Below, in pieces: positions 55,874 to 64,000 of a DNA stretch of 64,000 bases. Under the pieces are notes generated by a model. That model ran no database searches and was not told the DNA's origin. It saw only the letters and a program-made list of their open reading frames with translations. Numbering within the stretch: the stretch's first letter is position 1; each line of letters starts with the position of its first letter. This DNA comes from Caballeronia sp. LZ062. Lineage in GTDB: Bacteria; Pseudomonadota; Gammaproteobacteria; Burkholderiales; Burkholderiaceae. Made by a program: the position numbers and the translations under genes. The stretch covers positions 62,001-126,000 of the forward strand of contig NZ_JARTWB010000002.1 of assembly GCF_031450785.1 (NCBI RefSeq). Reading direction: 5' to 3'.

Positions 55874-56626
55874 TCAAAGACTGCAAAGCGTCAGATGAAA
55901 GGGCACGTCGACATCGACGGCGCGCGGTTTCAGATCGCCGTCCTGCACGGTGAAGCGCACCCACAGCATGTATTTGTTCGCGCTCGCTTCGGGAATGACG
56001 CGCACTTCGGGCGACACGCGCACCTGCATCAATTGATACGTACGGCCGGACAGCATCTGCTGATAGCTGCCCTGCATGGCCATGACTTTCGACGCCTGAC
56101 CGGATTCCCGCGCGAGCCGCAGCACGATGGCGGCGGCGTCGCGTAGCGCGAGCATCGGCATGACCCATTTGGCGATATCCTGACGCCGCTCCTCGACGGG
56201 CAACTGCTGCCACGCGTAGTACGACGGCAGGTCGAACTTGCAGGTTCCACCGGGAATGATGGTGCGGCTGCGAATGCTCGCGAGCCATTCGTTGTCGGCC
56301 AAATGCTGGCCGGTCTTGCCGTGCATGTCGGTGAGCCCGGCAAGCGTTTGCTCGATTTCGCCGAGCACGGCTTCCAGCGCTTCCTGTTCGATGCCCGGAT
56401 TGCCGCGAAACGGCGCGAGCGTCTGACGCTGCCGTTCCAGTTCCTTCATCAGATCGGCTTTGAGGTCGGTGCGCCCCGCGACTTCCGCGATCTCGAACAG
56501 CGTGGTGAGCGCAACGTGATGTTCCCGGGGATCTTCCTGCGTCAGGAAGAACGTGAAGCGCTCGAACAAGTCTTCAAGACGCAGCAGCGTCCGAATCCGC
56601 TCGTTGAAGGGATACTCGTAAAGAAT
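55874..56626 (-). CDS. zapD: Cell division protein ZapD
   Basis: The product is 250 residues when started at the TTG at 56626, which gives the family start [22 protein letters not shown]. An ATG at 56662 would add twelve residues ([12 protein letters not shown]) and is the alternative. GAGG lies about 10 bases before the TTG. The rest is the helical/beta ZapD fold with [28 protein letters not shown] and [19 protein letters not shown]. It bundles FtsZ filaments through the FtsZ C-terminal peptide, whose gene lies in the dcw cluster here. DUF1342 in older annotation. Confidence 0.93.
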   Translation of the reverse strand: MLYEYPFNERIRTLLRLEDLFERFTFFLTQEDPREHHVALTTLFEIAEVAGRTDLKADLMKELERQRQTLAPFRGNPGIEQEALEAVLGEIEQTLAGLTDMHGKTGQHLADNEWLASIRSRTIIPGGTCKFDLPSYYAWQQLPVEERRQDIAKWVMPMLALRDAAAIVLRLARESGQASKVMAMQGSYQQMLSGRTYQLMQVRVSPEVRVIPEASANKYMLWVRFTVQDGDLKPRAVDVDVPFHLTLCSL

Positions 56627-56792
56627 CAAGCGCTCGCCTCGGCGTAGGTCGGTTGCTTCCATGAGCGGAAGTCAGGACATTCTAATGCCGCATTCCTACC
56701 CTAGCAAATCTGCTCACATTTCCGGCGCTTTTGCCGCGTTTCGCGGCAATAAATGGAACTTTTCCTGATGTTTCAGGCAAACAATGCGCCGC

Positions 56793-57407
56793 TCAGACTT
56801 GCTCGTCCGACGCCAGTTTCAAATAACGCGCGTGCAACGCCGCAACGTCGAGCGCCAGTGAATTGAGCGTAGCGGCGGCGTCGTTGAGCACGGCGTCGTC
56901 CGCTGCAGCGAGACGTGCTTCGCGCGACGCCTGCTTCGCGATGATCGCCAGCACCTGTTCGCGCGTAAAGCCATTGCGTCGCATGACGCGCGCGATCTGC
57001 GTCTCGACAGGGCAATCGACGACGAGCACACGCGACACGCGCGACGCCCAGTTCCCCGATTCCACGAGCAGCGGCACCACGACGATGTGATACGCGCCAC
57101 CCGCCGCCGCCCGCTGACGCTCGGTCTCCGCGCGGATCAGCGGGTGAAGAATGGCTTCGAGGCGCGCGCGGGCAGTGTCGTCCGCGAACACGAGTTCACG
57201 CATCTTCGCGCGGTCGAGCGAGCCGTCCCGCGCGACGAACGCGCTACCGAACCCGCTCGCGACCAGCGGCATCGCGAGGCCGCCCGGCGCGGTCATCTGA
57301 TGCGCGATCAGATCAGTATCGACAAGCGGTACGCCGTGCGCAGCGAAGAGATCGGCGACCGTGCTCTTGCCGCTTCCGATGCCGCCCGTCAATCCGATGC
57401 TGAACAT
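56793..57407 (-). CDS. coaE: Dephospho-CoA kinase
   Basis: The product is 204 residues. P-loop [17 protein letters not shown], then [10 protein letters not shown] and the lid segment [37 protein letters not shown]. It phosphorylates dephospho-CoA in the last step of coenzyme A synthesis. Sixteen bases after pilD on the same strand, so probably in the pilBCD-coaE unit. Confidence 0.95.
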   Translation of the reverse strand: MFSIGLTGGIGSGKSTVADLFAAHGVPLVDTDLIAHQMTAPGGLAMPLVASGFGSAFVARDGSLDRAKMRELVFADDTARARLEAILHPLIRAETERQRAAAGGAYHIVVVPLLVESGNWASRVSRVLVVDCPVETQIARVMRRNGFTREQVLAIIAKQASREARLAAADDAVLNDAAATLNSLALDVAALHARYLKLASDEQV

Positions 57408-57422
57408 CTGTTGCTCCTCTCA

Positions 57423-58343
57423 TCATCCGAACAGCGCATAAAGCGGCGTGCCGACAAAAAGCGTGATGGCCCCGCCCGCTGCGAGAAACGGGCCGAAGGG
57501 CAACGGCTCCTCGAAGCGCATGCGCCCGCGCGATGTCGCGAGGATACCGAATAACGCGCCCGCCACCGCCGAGATCAGCAGGACCTGCGCGAGCGCGGCC
57601 CAGCCGAGCCATGCGCCGATGGCCGCGAGCAGCTTGAAATCGCCGTAGCCCATGCCTTCCACGCCGCGCGCCAGCTTGAAGAGCCAATACACGGACCACA
57701 AGAACAGATAGCCGGCGATGGCGCCGACCACCGCGTCGTGCAGCGTCGCGAAGCCGCCGTCGCCGAAGTTGACGATCAGTCCCGCCCACAGCAGCGGCAA
57801 GGTGAGCACGTCCGGCAAATAGCGCGTGTCGTAGTCGATCAGGCCGGCGGCCAGCAGCGTCGCGCATAGCCCGAAGGCGGCGAGCGCGGGCCAGTCCGGA
57901 CCGAACGCATACAGCGAGAGGGCGGCGAACGCGCCGGTCGTCAGCTCTATCAACGGGTAGCGCAAACTCACGCGCGCGCCGCACGCGGAACAGCGCCCGC
58001 GAAGCGCGAGATAACTGATGACCGGAATGTTCTCCCACGCGCGCAGTACATGGCCGCAATGCGGACAGGCGCTACGCGGAACGGCGATGTTGAACCGCGC
58101 CGGATAGCCGTCCGGCGGCGGCTTGGGCGCTTCGGGCGCATCGGGTAGCGCCGCGTCCAGTTCCGCGCGCCACGCGCGTTCGAGCATCACGGGCAAGCGA
58201 TGCACGACCACACTCAGAAAGCTCCCGATGACCAAGCCGAAGACGATTGCGAACGCGTATTGCACGGCCATGGGCAACGCGGCGAACGTCGCCAGATAAG
58301 GGCTCGCGTCATGCGTGGCGGACGGATTCATCGGAGGCTGCAT
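57423..58343 (-). CDS. pilD: Prepilin peptidase/N-methyltransferase
   Basis: The product is 306 residues (an ATG 12 bases later is also possible). N-terminal membrane helix with GSFLSVVVHRLP. The cytoplasmic zinc loop has CPHC ... CSACGARVSLRYPLIE. Then seven further hydrophobic helices follow, with the catalytic aspartates in LIDYDTRYLPD and GYGDFKLLAA. It cleaves and methylates type IV prepilins or type II pseudopilins. Lies between pilC and coaE. Confidence 0.93.
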   Translation of the reverse strand: MQPPMNPSATHDASPYLATFAALPMAVQYAFAIVFGLVIGSFLSVVVHRLPVMLERAWRAELDAALPDAPEAPKPPPDGYPARFNIAVPRSACPHCGHVLRAWENIPVISYLALRGRCSACGARVSLRYPLIELTTGAFAALSLYAFGPDWPALAAFGLCATLLAAGLIDYDTRYLPDVLTLPLLWAGLIVNFGDGGFATLHDAVVGAIAGYLFLWSVYWLFKLARGVEGMGYGDFKLLAAIGAWLGWAALAQVLLISAVAGALFGILATSRGRMRFEEPLPFGPFLAAGGAITLFVGTPLYALFG

Positions 58344-58374
58344 GGTCGTGTTGCGATGTCTTTGGCCCGCGATG

Positions 58375-59577
58375 CTACACCACGTTGCCAAGCTGAATGA
58401 TAGGAAGATACATGGCGATGACGAGACCGCCGACGAGCGCGCCCAATACCGCGATGACGAGCGGCTCGCACAGGCTTGCGAACGCGCCGATGCGCTCGTC
58501 CACTTGACGATCGGCGAGGGCGGCGAGATCGAGCAGCATCGAATCGAGCGCGCCCGACTCTTCGGCGACGGCGATCGGCTGGACCACGTCCTGCGGAAAG
58601 CAGCCGAGCGCGCGCATGGCGGCGGCGAGTCGCTCGCCGTTGCGCAGCCGCGCGGCGATTTCGACGGTTGCGCGGTCGAACACCTCGTTGCCCGTGGCGC
58701 GAGAAAGCGAATCGAATGCGTCCGAGAGTGGCGTGCCGGCAGCGAGCAAGGTGCCGAGCGCGCGGCTCCAGCGCGCGACGGCAAGCGAGCGGAGCAACGG
58801 GCCGGCGAGCGGCAGGTTGAGCGCGACACGGTCCGCCGTCTCTCGCGCGTGCGCCGAGCGTTTCATCCAGCGAGCCGCGACGAGCGTCATGCACGCGCTT
58901 ACCGCGATGAACGGCACGCCATGACGCCCGACGGCATCGGACAACGCGAGGACGAACCGCGTCGGTGCGGGCAGCGCCGCGCCGAAGCCGTCGAAGATCG
59001 TTTTGAACGTGGGCACGACGCCGATCAGTAGTCCTGCGGTGATCGCCAGCGACAGCAGCAACACCATCACCGGGTAAGCGAGCGCCGCGCGCAGCTTCGC
59101 CCGCTGCGCGCTGGCCCGCTCGCGATCGTCGGCGAGGCGCGCGAGCACGGCGGGCAACGCGCCGGCCACTTCGCCGACCGCGACGAGCTGACAGTACAAC
59201 GCGCCGAACGCCGGATGACGGGCGAGCGCGGCCGAAAACGGCACGCCGCGCGTGATGTCGCGCGCCAGCGAACGCACGATGCGGGGCAAACCGCCGCGCC
59301 CGCCTGCGTTGCCGAGCAGGTCCAGCGCAGCCGCGAGCGGCAACCCGGCGCGCAGCAACCCGGCGAGTTGGCGCGTGAACACGCCGACTTCTGCCGACGA
59401 TGCCTTCGGCGGCGGCGCGGCGCCCAGCGCATCGAGTTCAAATACGGTCACGCCTTCCCGCCGCAACGAGGCGCGCGCCGAAGCCAAATCCGCCGCGATC
59501 AGCTTGCCGCTTCGTCGCGTGCCGTGTGCGTCGATGCCGCGCCAGGCGTAGCGCACGTCGAATGCGTCCGCCGCCAT
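58375..59577 (-). CDS. pilC: Type IV pilus/type II secretion inner-membrane protein PilC (GspF family)
   Basis: The product is 400 residues, starting at MAADAFDVRYAWRGIDAHG; its A is shared with the last base of the upstream pilB TGA. Two GspF repeats: the first with FTRQLAGLLRAGLPLAAALDLLG, the second with WSRALGTLLAAGTPLSDAFDSL. There are three membrane helices (about residues 165-195, 215-235 and 370-392). It forms the platform under the pilus machine and works with PilB. Confidence 0.92.
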   Translation of the reverse strand: MAADAFDVRYAWRGIDAHGTRRSGKLIAADLASARASLRREGVTVFELDALGAAPPPKASSAEVGVFTRQLAGLLRAGLPLAAALDLLGNAGGRGGLPRIVRSLARDITRGVPFSAALARHPAFGALYCQLVAVGEVAGALPAVLARLADDRERASAQRAKLRAALAYPVMVLLLSLAITAGLLIGVVPTFKTIFDGFGAALPAPTRFVLALSDAVGRHGVPFIAVSACMTLVAARWMKRSAHARETADRVALNLPLAGPLLRSLAVARWSRALGTLLAAGTPLSDAFDSLSRATGNEVFDRATVEIAARLRNGERLAAAMRALGCFPQDVVQPIAVAEESGALDSMLLDLAALADRQVDERIGAFASLCEPLVIAVLGALVGGLVIAMYLPIIQLGNVV

Positions 59578-60674
59578 CACGCGGTTTCCGTCGCGTCGGC
59601 CGCTTCCGCGACGCTCGTCACGCCTTCGCGTACACGCGCGAAAGCGGCGTCTCGCAGCGTGGGCATGCCTTCGGACTGCGCCAGCCGCGCAATGGCGTGC
59701 GTCGCTGAACGTCCGACAATCAACTCGCGTATGCCGTCCGATACCGGCATCAACTGATGCACGCCGACGCGCCCGCGATACCCGATGCCGTGGCACGCCG
59801 GGCAGCCGCGCGGTTCGAACGGACGAAAACCGTCGGGGAGCGTGAGCGTGGACGGCGCGCGGCACATGTCGCAGAGCTTGCGCACGAGCCGTTGCGCCGT
59901 CACGAGCCGCAACGCCGACGCGAGGTTGTAGGGCGCGACGCCGATGTCGATCAGGCGCGCGATGGCCGCGGGCGCGTCGTTGGTGTGGAGCGTCGAGAGG
60001 ACGAGGTGGCCGGTTTGCGCGGCTTTCACTGCGACGTCGGCGGTTTCGGCGTCGCGAATCTCGCCGACCATGATGACGTCCGGATCCTGTCGCATGAACG
60101 CGCGCAGCGCCACCGCGAAGGTGAGACCGGCCTTTTCGCGCACGCTGACCTGATTGATGCCCGCAAGCTGGATTTCGGCGGGATCTTCCACTGCGCACAC
60201 ATTGCGCGCTTCGGCGTTGAGCATCTGCAAAAAGCAGTACAGCGACAAAGTCTTGCCGCTGCCCGTCGGCCCGGTCACGAGCACCAGGCCGTGCGGCGCG
60301 CGAATGGCCGACTCGACTACGCGGCTTTGCTCGCCATCCAGCCCGAGCGCACTGAGCGACAAATCGCGCGGCAATGCATCGAGCCGGCGCAAAACCAGCT
60401 TTTCGCCGAAGAGCGTCGGCAGCGAACTCACGCGATAGTCGCCAGTGTGACCACCGGGCAGCGCGAGCCGTAGACGCCCGTCCTGTGGCACACGCCGCTC
60501 GGCGATATCCATTCGCGCCAGCACTTTGATGCGCGTGACGAAGGCGTCGCGCAAATGAGAGGGCGGACGGCGCAGCACGTGCAACGCGCCATCCACGCGC
60601 AGCCGGATGCGCCATTCGTGCTCCGAAGGCTCGACGTGGATATCGGACGCGCCGCGCTCGGCGGCTTCGCGCAA
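59577..60674 (-). CDS. pilB: Type IV pilus/type II secretion ATPase PilB (GspE family), likely 5' frameshift
   Basis: 365 residues can be read from a TTG. They contain the N2 domain (ERGASDIHVEPSEHEWRIRLRVDG), Walker A VTGPTGSGKTLSLYC, the Asp box and Walker B (DPDVIMVGEIRDAETADVA), the His box (GHLVLSTLHTNDA) and the zinc motif CDMC ... CPAC. The protein begins inside the first conserved helix (ADTLREAAERG). An ATG at 60775 opens a different frame (MNSVSPVSF ... GQSPAVSL) that looks like the missing N-terminus. One extra base near 60686 would join the two as PAVSL-VADTLREAAERG. So the gene is probably frameshifted, or the sequence has an error there. Confidence 0.82.
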   Translation of the reverse strand: MREAAERGASDIHVEPSEHEWRIRLRVDGALHVLRRPPSHLRDAFVTRIKVLARMDIAERRVPQDGRLRLALPGGHTGDYRVSSLPTLFGEKLVLRRLDALPRDLSLSALGLDGEQSRVVESAIRAPHGLVLVTGPTGSGKTLSLYCFLQMLNAEARNVCAVEDPAEIQLAGINQVSVREKAGLTFAVALRAFMRQDPDVIMVGEIRDAETADVAVKAAQTGHLVLSTLHTNDAPAAIARLIDIGVAPYNLASALRLVTAQRLVRKLCDMCRAPSTLTLPDGFRPFEPRGCPACHGIGYRGRVGVHQLMPVSDGIRELIVGRSATHAIARLAQSEGMPTLRDAAFARVREGVTSVAEAADATETA

Positions 60675-60847
60675 GGTGTCGGCGACAGGGAAACGGCGGG
60701 CGATTGCCCGTCGGGCGTTGTTTCGAAAGTCGGGTCGGCCGGGCGCGGGAACGAGACGGGAGAAACGGAATTCATGAGCGGTAACGGATCGGGACGGAAT
60801 GACCGATCATCCCGCCGCCCCGCACGTGCCGCTACTCGTCCGAATGG

Positions 60848-62134
60848 CTAACGCAGCGCGCGCTTGGCCGGCGCGGCCGGCCGGAAGATCTTGACCGTGC
60901 GAACCGCCTGATCGTCGCTGCGCATCACTTCGAGATAAACGCCGCCGATGCGCATCGCCACGTCGCCGTCCGGAATGTCTTCGAGCGTTTCGAGAATCAG
61001 GCCGTTGAGCGTCTTCGGGCCGTCCGTCGGCAGCGTCAGCTTGAGCCAGCGGTTCAGTTCGCGCAGCGGCATGCTGCCCGGCACGATGCACTCGCCGTTT
61101 TCATCCCAGCCGCGCGAGCCCGCGCCGCGCGGAAGCGTCGACGTGAATTCGCCGATCAGTTCCTCGATGATGTCCTCCGGCGTGACGAGCCCTTGCAGTT
61201 CGCCGTATTCGTCGACGACGATCGCGATGCGGTGACCGCTCTCCTGGAAGTACTGCAACTGCTGGAAGACCGGCGTGCCGGCGGGCACGAAGTAAGGTTC
61301 CGTGAGCAGTTCGCGCAGCGTGTCGCGCTCGAGTTCCTGGTTATGCAGCGCGGACAGCGTCTTGCGCACGTGAAGAACGCCGAGCACGCGGTCGATATCG
61401 CCCTGATAAACGACGAGCTTGTTGTGATAGCACGTCTCGAGTTGGTGGAGGATGTCGTCGAACGGCGCGTCGAAGTCGAGCGCCTCGATGCGGCGGCGCG
61501 GGATCATCACGTCGTCGACGGAGATGTTTTCCAGGTCGAACAGATTGAGCAGAATGCTGCGGTGCTTGGTCGGCATGAAACTGCCCGTTTCCAGCACGAT
61601 AGTGCGCAGTTCTTCGGGCGAAAGACGCTGATCGCGGTTGCCCTTCAGGTTGATATGCAGCGCGGCGAGAATCGCGTTGGCAAAAAGGTTGACGAACCAC
61701 ACGAGCGGCCGCGCGATGCGCATGAGCGGCGCGAGCACGAGACTCGCCGGCAACGCGACCTTTTCCGGATAGGTGGCGCCTACGATCTTCGGCGCGATTT
61801 CCGCGAACACAATAATGAGAAACGCGATGACGCCCGTCGTGATCGAGAGCACCACGTTGTTGTGTCCGAAGGTGCGCAGCGCAATGGACGTAGTCAGGAC
61901 CGGAATGATCGTGTTGATCAGGTTATTGCCGATCAGGATGACGGAAAGCAGTTGATCCGTCTTGGCGAGCAGGCCTTGCGTCGTGCGCGCGCTCAACGAA
62001 CCCTGGCTGGCCAGATACTTGAGCCGATGACGATTGAGCGCCATCATCGACGTTTCAGAGATGGAGAAAAAACCGGAGAGGAACAGCAGCAGAAAGATGG
62101 CGCAGATTTGCGCCCATAAGGGAAGGTTGTCCAC
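60848..62134 (-). CDS. CNNM/CorC-type transporter-associated protein (HlyC/CorC family)
   Basis: The product is 428 residues from a GTG at 62134 (VDNLPLWAQICAIF), chosen by family resemblance; the frame runs on upstream without protein-like sequence. DUF21/CNNM membrane domain with four hydrophobic helices (LSGFFSISETSMMALNRHRLKYL, VILIGNNLINTIIPV, FAEIAPKIVGATYPEKVALP). A CBS pair follows (VDDVMIPRRRIEAL; VVDEYGELQGLVTPEDIIEELIGEF), then a CorC/HlyC C-terminal domain. The family is linked to magnesium/cobalt transport. The hemolysin name is historical. Confidence 0.88.
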   Translation of the reverse strand: MDNLPLWAQICAIFLLLFLSGFFSISETSMMALNRHRLKYLASQGSLSARTTQGLLAKTDQLLSVILIGNNLINTIIPVLTTSIALRTFGHNNVVLSITTGVIAFLIIVFAEIAPKIVGATYPEKVALPASLVLAPLMRIARPLVWFVNLFANAILAALHINLKGNRDQRLSPEELRTIVLETGSFMPTKHRSILLNLFDLENISVDDVMIPRRRIEALDFDAPFDDILHQLETCYHNKLVVYQGDIDRVLGVLHVRKTLSALHNQELERDTLRELLTEPYFVPAGTPVFQQLQYFQESGHRIAIVVDEYGELQGLVTPEDIIEELIGEFTSTLPRGAGSRGWDENGECIVPGSMPLRELNRWLKLTLPTDGPKTLNGLILETLEDIPDGDVAMRIGGVYLEVMRSDDQAVRTVKIFRPAAPAKRALR

Positions 62135-62241
62135 GCGGTGATCGAGTAGGGGCGGTGATGAAGGGACTATAGCAGACGGCTTTCCCGGGCCGGCGAGGCC
62201 CGTCCGCTGGGCTCGTCCGCCAAGGCATCGGCCGAAAAAGA

Positions 62242-62273
62242 AAAAACCCGCATGGCAAACCATGCGGGTTTTT
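62242..62273 (-). terminator. Rho-independent terminator after tRNA-Pro
   Basis: AAAAACCCGCATGG and CCATGCGGGTTTTT form a 14-bp perfect stem around CAAA, with T-runs on both strands. It lies 8 bp beyond the tRNA-Pro 3' end on the minus strand. Confidence 0.9.
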
Positions 62274-62280
62274 GCAATTC

Positions 62281-62357
62281 TGGTCGGGGTGAGAGGATTC
62301 GAACCTCCGGCCTCTACGTCCCGAACGTAGCGCTCTACCAGGCTAAGCTACACCCCG
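62281..62357 (-). tRNA. tRNA-Pro (CGG)
   Basis: 77 bases with encoded CCA on the minus strand. Acceptor CGGGGTG pairs with CACCCCG; the anticodon arm CTACG-TTCGGGA-CGTAG gives CGG; the T-arm is GGTTCGAATCC. Followed by a perfect terminator, so probably an independent unit. Confidence 0.97.
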
Positions 62358-62391
62358 AATTACTTGGACGCTTTTGGCTAGAAAGTCTCTT

Positions 62392-63384
62392 TCAAGACTG
62401 CCTCGACGTCGAGTAAGAACATAATTCTAGCAAGCTCTCTTTATAAATGGAAGCGGGGAATGAAGAAATTGCGTTCGCCGCCGCCTGCGCTTCTTTGCGC
62501 GCGCATTCCAGCGTGTGGTCGAGCGCGCCCGACGTGGTGATCGCCCGGAAGATGGTGTCGAAGCGGTCCGTGCCGCCCTGTTCGATCGCCTCGCGCGCAA
62601 GTGCCGCCTGTTCCGGCGTGCCGTGCTCCATCAAATAAATGAGCGGCAGGGTGGGTTTGCCTTCGCGCAGGTCGTCGCCGGCGTTCTTGCCCATGGATTC
62701 GGGCGTGCCGGTGTAGTCCAGCCAGTCGTCCATGATCTGGAACGCCGTGCCGATGCGCCGGCCGAATTCCGCCGCCGCCGCTTCCGTGCGCGCGTCCGAA
62801 CCCGAGAGCACCGCGCCCAGTTGCGCGGCCGCCTCGAAGAGCTTCGCCGTCTTGTAGCGAATGACCTGCATGTAACGCGCTTCGTCCACGTCCGGGTCGT
62901 GCATGTTGAGCAGCTGCAGCACTTCGCCTTCGGAAATGATGTTGGTCGCAACCGACAGGATCTCCATCACGCGCATCTGGCCGACGCTCACCATCATTTC
63001 GAACGAGCGCGAATAGAGAAAATCGCCGACCAACACGCTCGCCGCATTGCCGAACAGCGCATTGGCCGTCTTGCGGCCGCGGCGCAGGTCCGATTCGTCG
63101 ACCACGTCGTCGTGCAAAAGCGTTGCCGTGTGGATGAACTCGACCACGGCGGCCAGTTCATGGCGATGCCCGGTCGTATCGCCCAGTGCGCCCGCCACGA
63201 GCAGCAAGAGCGCCGGGCGCAGCCGCTTGCCGCCCGCGCCGATAATGTACTCGGAAATCTGGTTGATGAGCATCACTTCTGATGCCAGGCGCTGCCGGAT
63301 GACGCGATTGACCTGCTGCATGTCCTCGGCGATCGGGGCAAGCAGTGCGGCGGCGTCGGGGGAGGAAGTGGCGGTGGACGACAT
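62392..63384 (-). CDS. ispB: Octaprenyl (polyprenyl) diphosphate synthase
   Basis: The product is 330 residues from the ATG at 63384 (a TTG three codons earlier is possible). Trans-isoprenyl diphosphate synthase: GGKRLRP, first aspartate-rich motif LLHDDVVDESDLRRG, and second motif QIMDDWLDYTG. It makes the ubiquinone side chain; its product is used by the same pathway as coq7 at 28.8 kb. Divergent from rplU, the usual ispB-rplU-rpmA arrangement. Confidence 0.95.
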   Translation of the reverse strand: MSSTATSSPDAAALLAPIAEDMQQVNRVIRQRLASEVMLINQISEYIIGAGGKRLRPALLLLVAGALGDTTGHRHELAAVVEFIHTATLLHDDVVDESDLRRGRKTANALFGNAASVLVGDFLYSRSFEMMVSVGQMRVMEILSVATNIISEGEVLQLLNMHDPDVDEARYMQVIRYKTAKLFEAAAQLGAVLSGSDARTEAAAAEFGRRIGTAFQIMDDWLDYTGTPESMGKNAGDDLREGKPTLPLIYLMEHGTPEQAALAREAIEQGGTDRFDTIFRAITTSGALDHTLECARKEAQAAANAISSFPASIYKESLLELCSYSTSRQS

Positions 63385-63536
63385 GATCGGCAAATGAGGT
63401 AATGCGGCGGATTATAAGGCGAATCGGACCCGCGACGAATCACCGGGCGCGTGGAGGCGTCGATCGCGGGCCGCTTTGCGGCGGGGATGACGCGCGGCGG
63501 GCTGTCTGAGCCGCCGCCGCGAAATGTCAATGCCTT

Positions 63537-63565
63537 TTGACGCGGCGTCTAAGCCTATGTATAAT
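63537..63565 (+). promoter_or_regulatory. Promoter of rplU-rpmA
   Basis: TTGACG (63537-63542) and a perfect TATAAT (63560-63565) are 17 bases apart, 55 bp before the rplU start. Strong sigma-70 match. Confidence 0.85.
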
Positions 63566-63619
63566 CTCGTGTTTTCCCCGCGCGGTGCGTGGAAAAACGA
63601 ATTCTGAGTGAGGTTCTCA

Positions 63620-63931
63620 ATGTACGCGGTCATAAAAACCGGCGGCAAGCAGTACAAAGTTGCCGTTGGCGAAAAATTGAAAGTAGAACAGATACCGGCA
63701 GACATTGACGCTGAAATCACGCTCGACCAGGTTCTCGCAGTAGGCGAAGGCGAATCGATTCAGTTCGGTACGCCGCTGGTCAGTGGGGCTTCCGTCAAGG
63801 CTACCGTCGTGTCGCAAGGTCGTCACAAGAAAGTGACCATCTTCAAGATGCGTCGCCGGAAGCACTACCAAAAGCACGCTGGCCATCGCCAGAACTACAC
63901 CGAACTGCGCATCGACGCGATCAACGCTTAA
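63620..63931 (+). CDS. rplU: 50S ribosomal protein L21
   Basis: The product is 103 residues, starting at [14 protein letters not shown], the universal L21 start; the frame extends four codons further up. [21 protein letters not shown] is the rRNA-binding C-terminal segment. It binds 23S rRNA in the large subunit. First gene of rplU-rpmA. Confidence 0.97.
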   Translation: MYAVIKTGGKQYKVAVGEKLKVEQIPADIDAEITLDQVLAVGEGESIQFGTPLVSGASVKATVVSQGRHKKVTIFKMRRRKHYQKHAGHRQNYTELRIDAINA

Positions 63932-63962
63932 GCGTCGCGCAACGGTCAAGGAGCTATAGCAA

Positions 63963-64000
63963 ATGGCACACAAAAAAGCAGGCGGGTCTTCCCGCAACGG
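63963..64000 (+). CDS. rpmA: 50S ribosomal protein L27, 5' end only
   Basis: ATG at 63963 begins MAHKKAGGSSRN, the conserved start of L27. The gene is cut by the window edge after about 12 codons. GGAGCTATAGCAA precedes the start, 31 bp after rplU. Confidence 0.93.
   Translation, partial: MAHKKAGGSSRN

Overview
This window reads as chromosome from a betaproteobacterium of the Burkholderia sensu lato group (Burkholderia, Paraburkholderia or Caballeronia). The evidence is the 16S/23S sequence, the high-GC codon use, the OmpC-type porin, the beta-type paa gene set and the gene order through the dcw cluster. No genus-level claim is safe without a 16S comparison.

Layout. (1) 1-5.43 kb is the right end of an integrated mobile element whose left end lies outside the window. 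It holds a P4-type tyrosine integrase, an HNH-endonuclease-like gene, and a run of scarred gene fragments. The most notable fragment is an in-frame fusion of a 5'-truncated DrmB with the last part of DrmC, the wreck of a DISARM anti-phage locus. The element sits inside trpG: the native trpG ribosome-binding site and first seven codons remain next to trpE, then the reading frame ends. (2) 5.4-9.45 kb holds rpe-gph-trpE on the minus strand and apaG on the plus strand. (3) 9.47-10.8 kb holds a small membrane protein and mltA. (4) 10.8-16.1 kb holds phenylacetate degradation genes: paaN-paaG-paaI-paaK on minus and a divergent enoyl-CoA hydratase, with a PaaR-like palindrome between them. (5) 16.2-21.84 kb is a complete rRNA operon (16S, tRNA-Ile, tRNA-Ala, 23S, 5S) with promoter, boxA and terminator. 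(6) 21.86-29.4 kb holds an M20 amidohydrolase, a molybdopterin oxidoreductase, fadD, a porin and coq7.

(7) 29.6-47.2 kb is a complete dcw cluster: mraZ-rsmH-ftsL-ftsI-murE-murF-mraY-murD-ftsW-murG-murC-ddl-ftsQ-ftsA-ftsZ. Many stop/start codons overlap, and a promoter with four 10-bp-spaced MraZ-type boxes lies in front. (8) 47.5-55.6 kb holds a peroxiredoxin, lpxC, a DciA-like gene (minus), secA, argJ, a DUF815-type ATPase and a MutT/Nudix gene. (9) 55.6-63.4 kb, all on minus, holds yacG, zapD, coaE, pilD, pilC, pilB (with a likely 5' frameshift), a CorC-type gene, tRNA-Pro(CGG) and ispB. (10) rplU and the first codons of rpmA close the window on plus.

Most of the window is conserved housekeeping sequence. 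The accessory and unusual signal is concentrated in the first 5.4 kb (trpG insertion, DISARM remnant, repeated head-to-head truncation scars). Smaller regulatory oddities occur upstream of trpE, mraZ, lpxC and secA.
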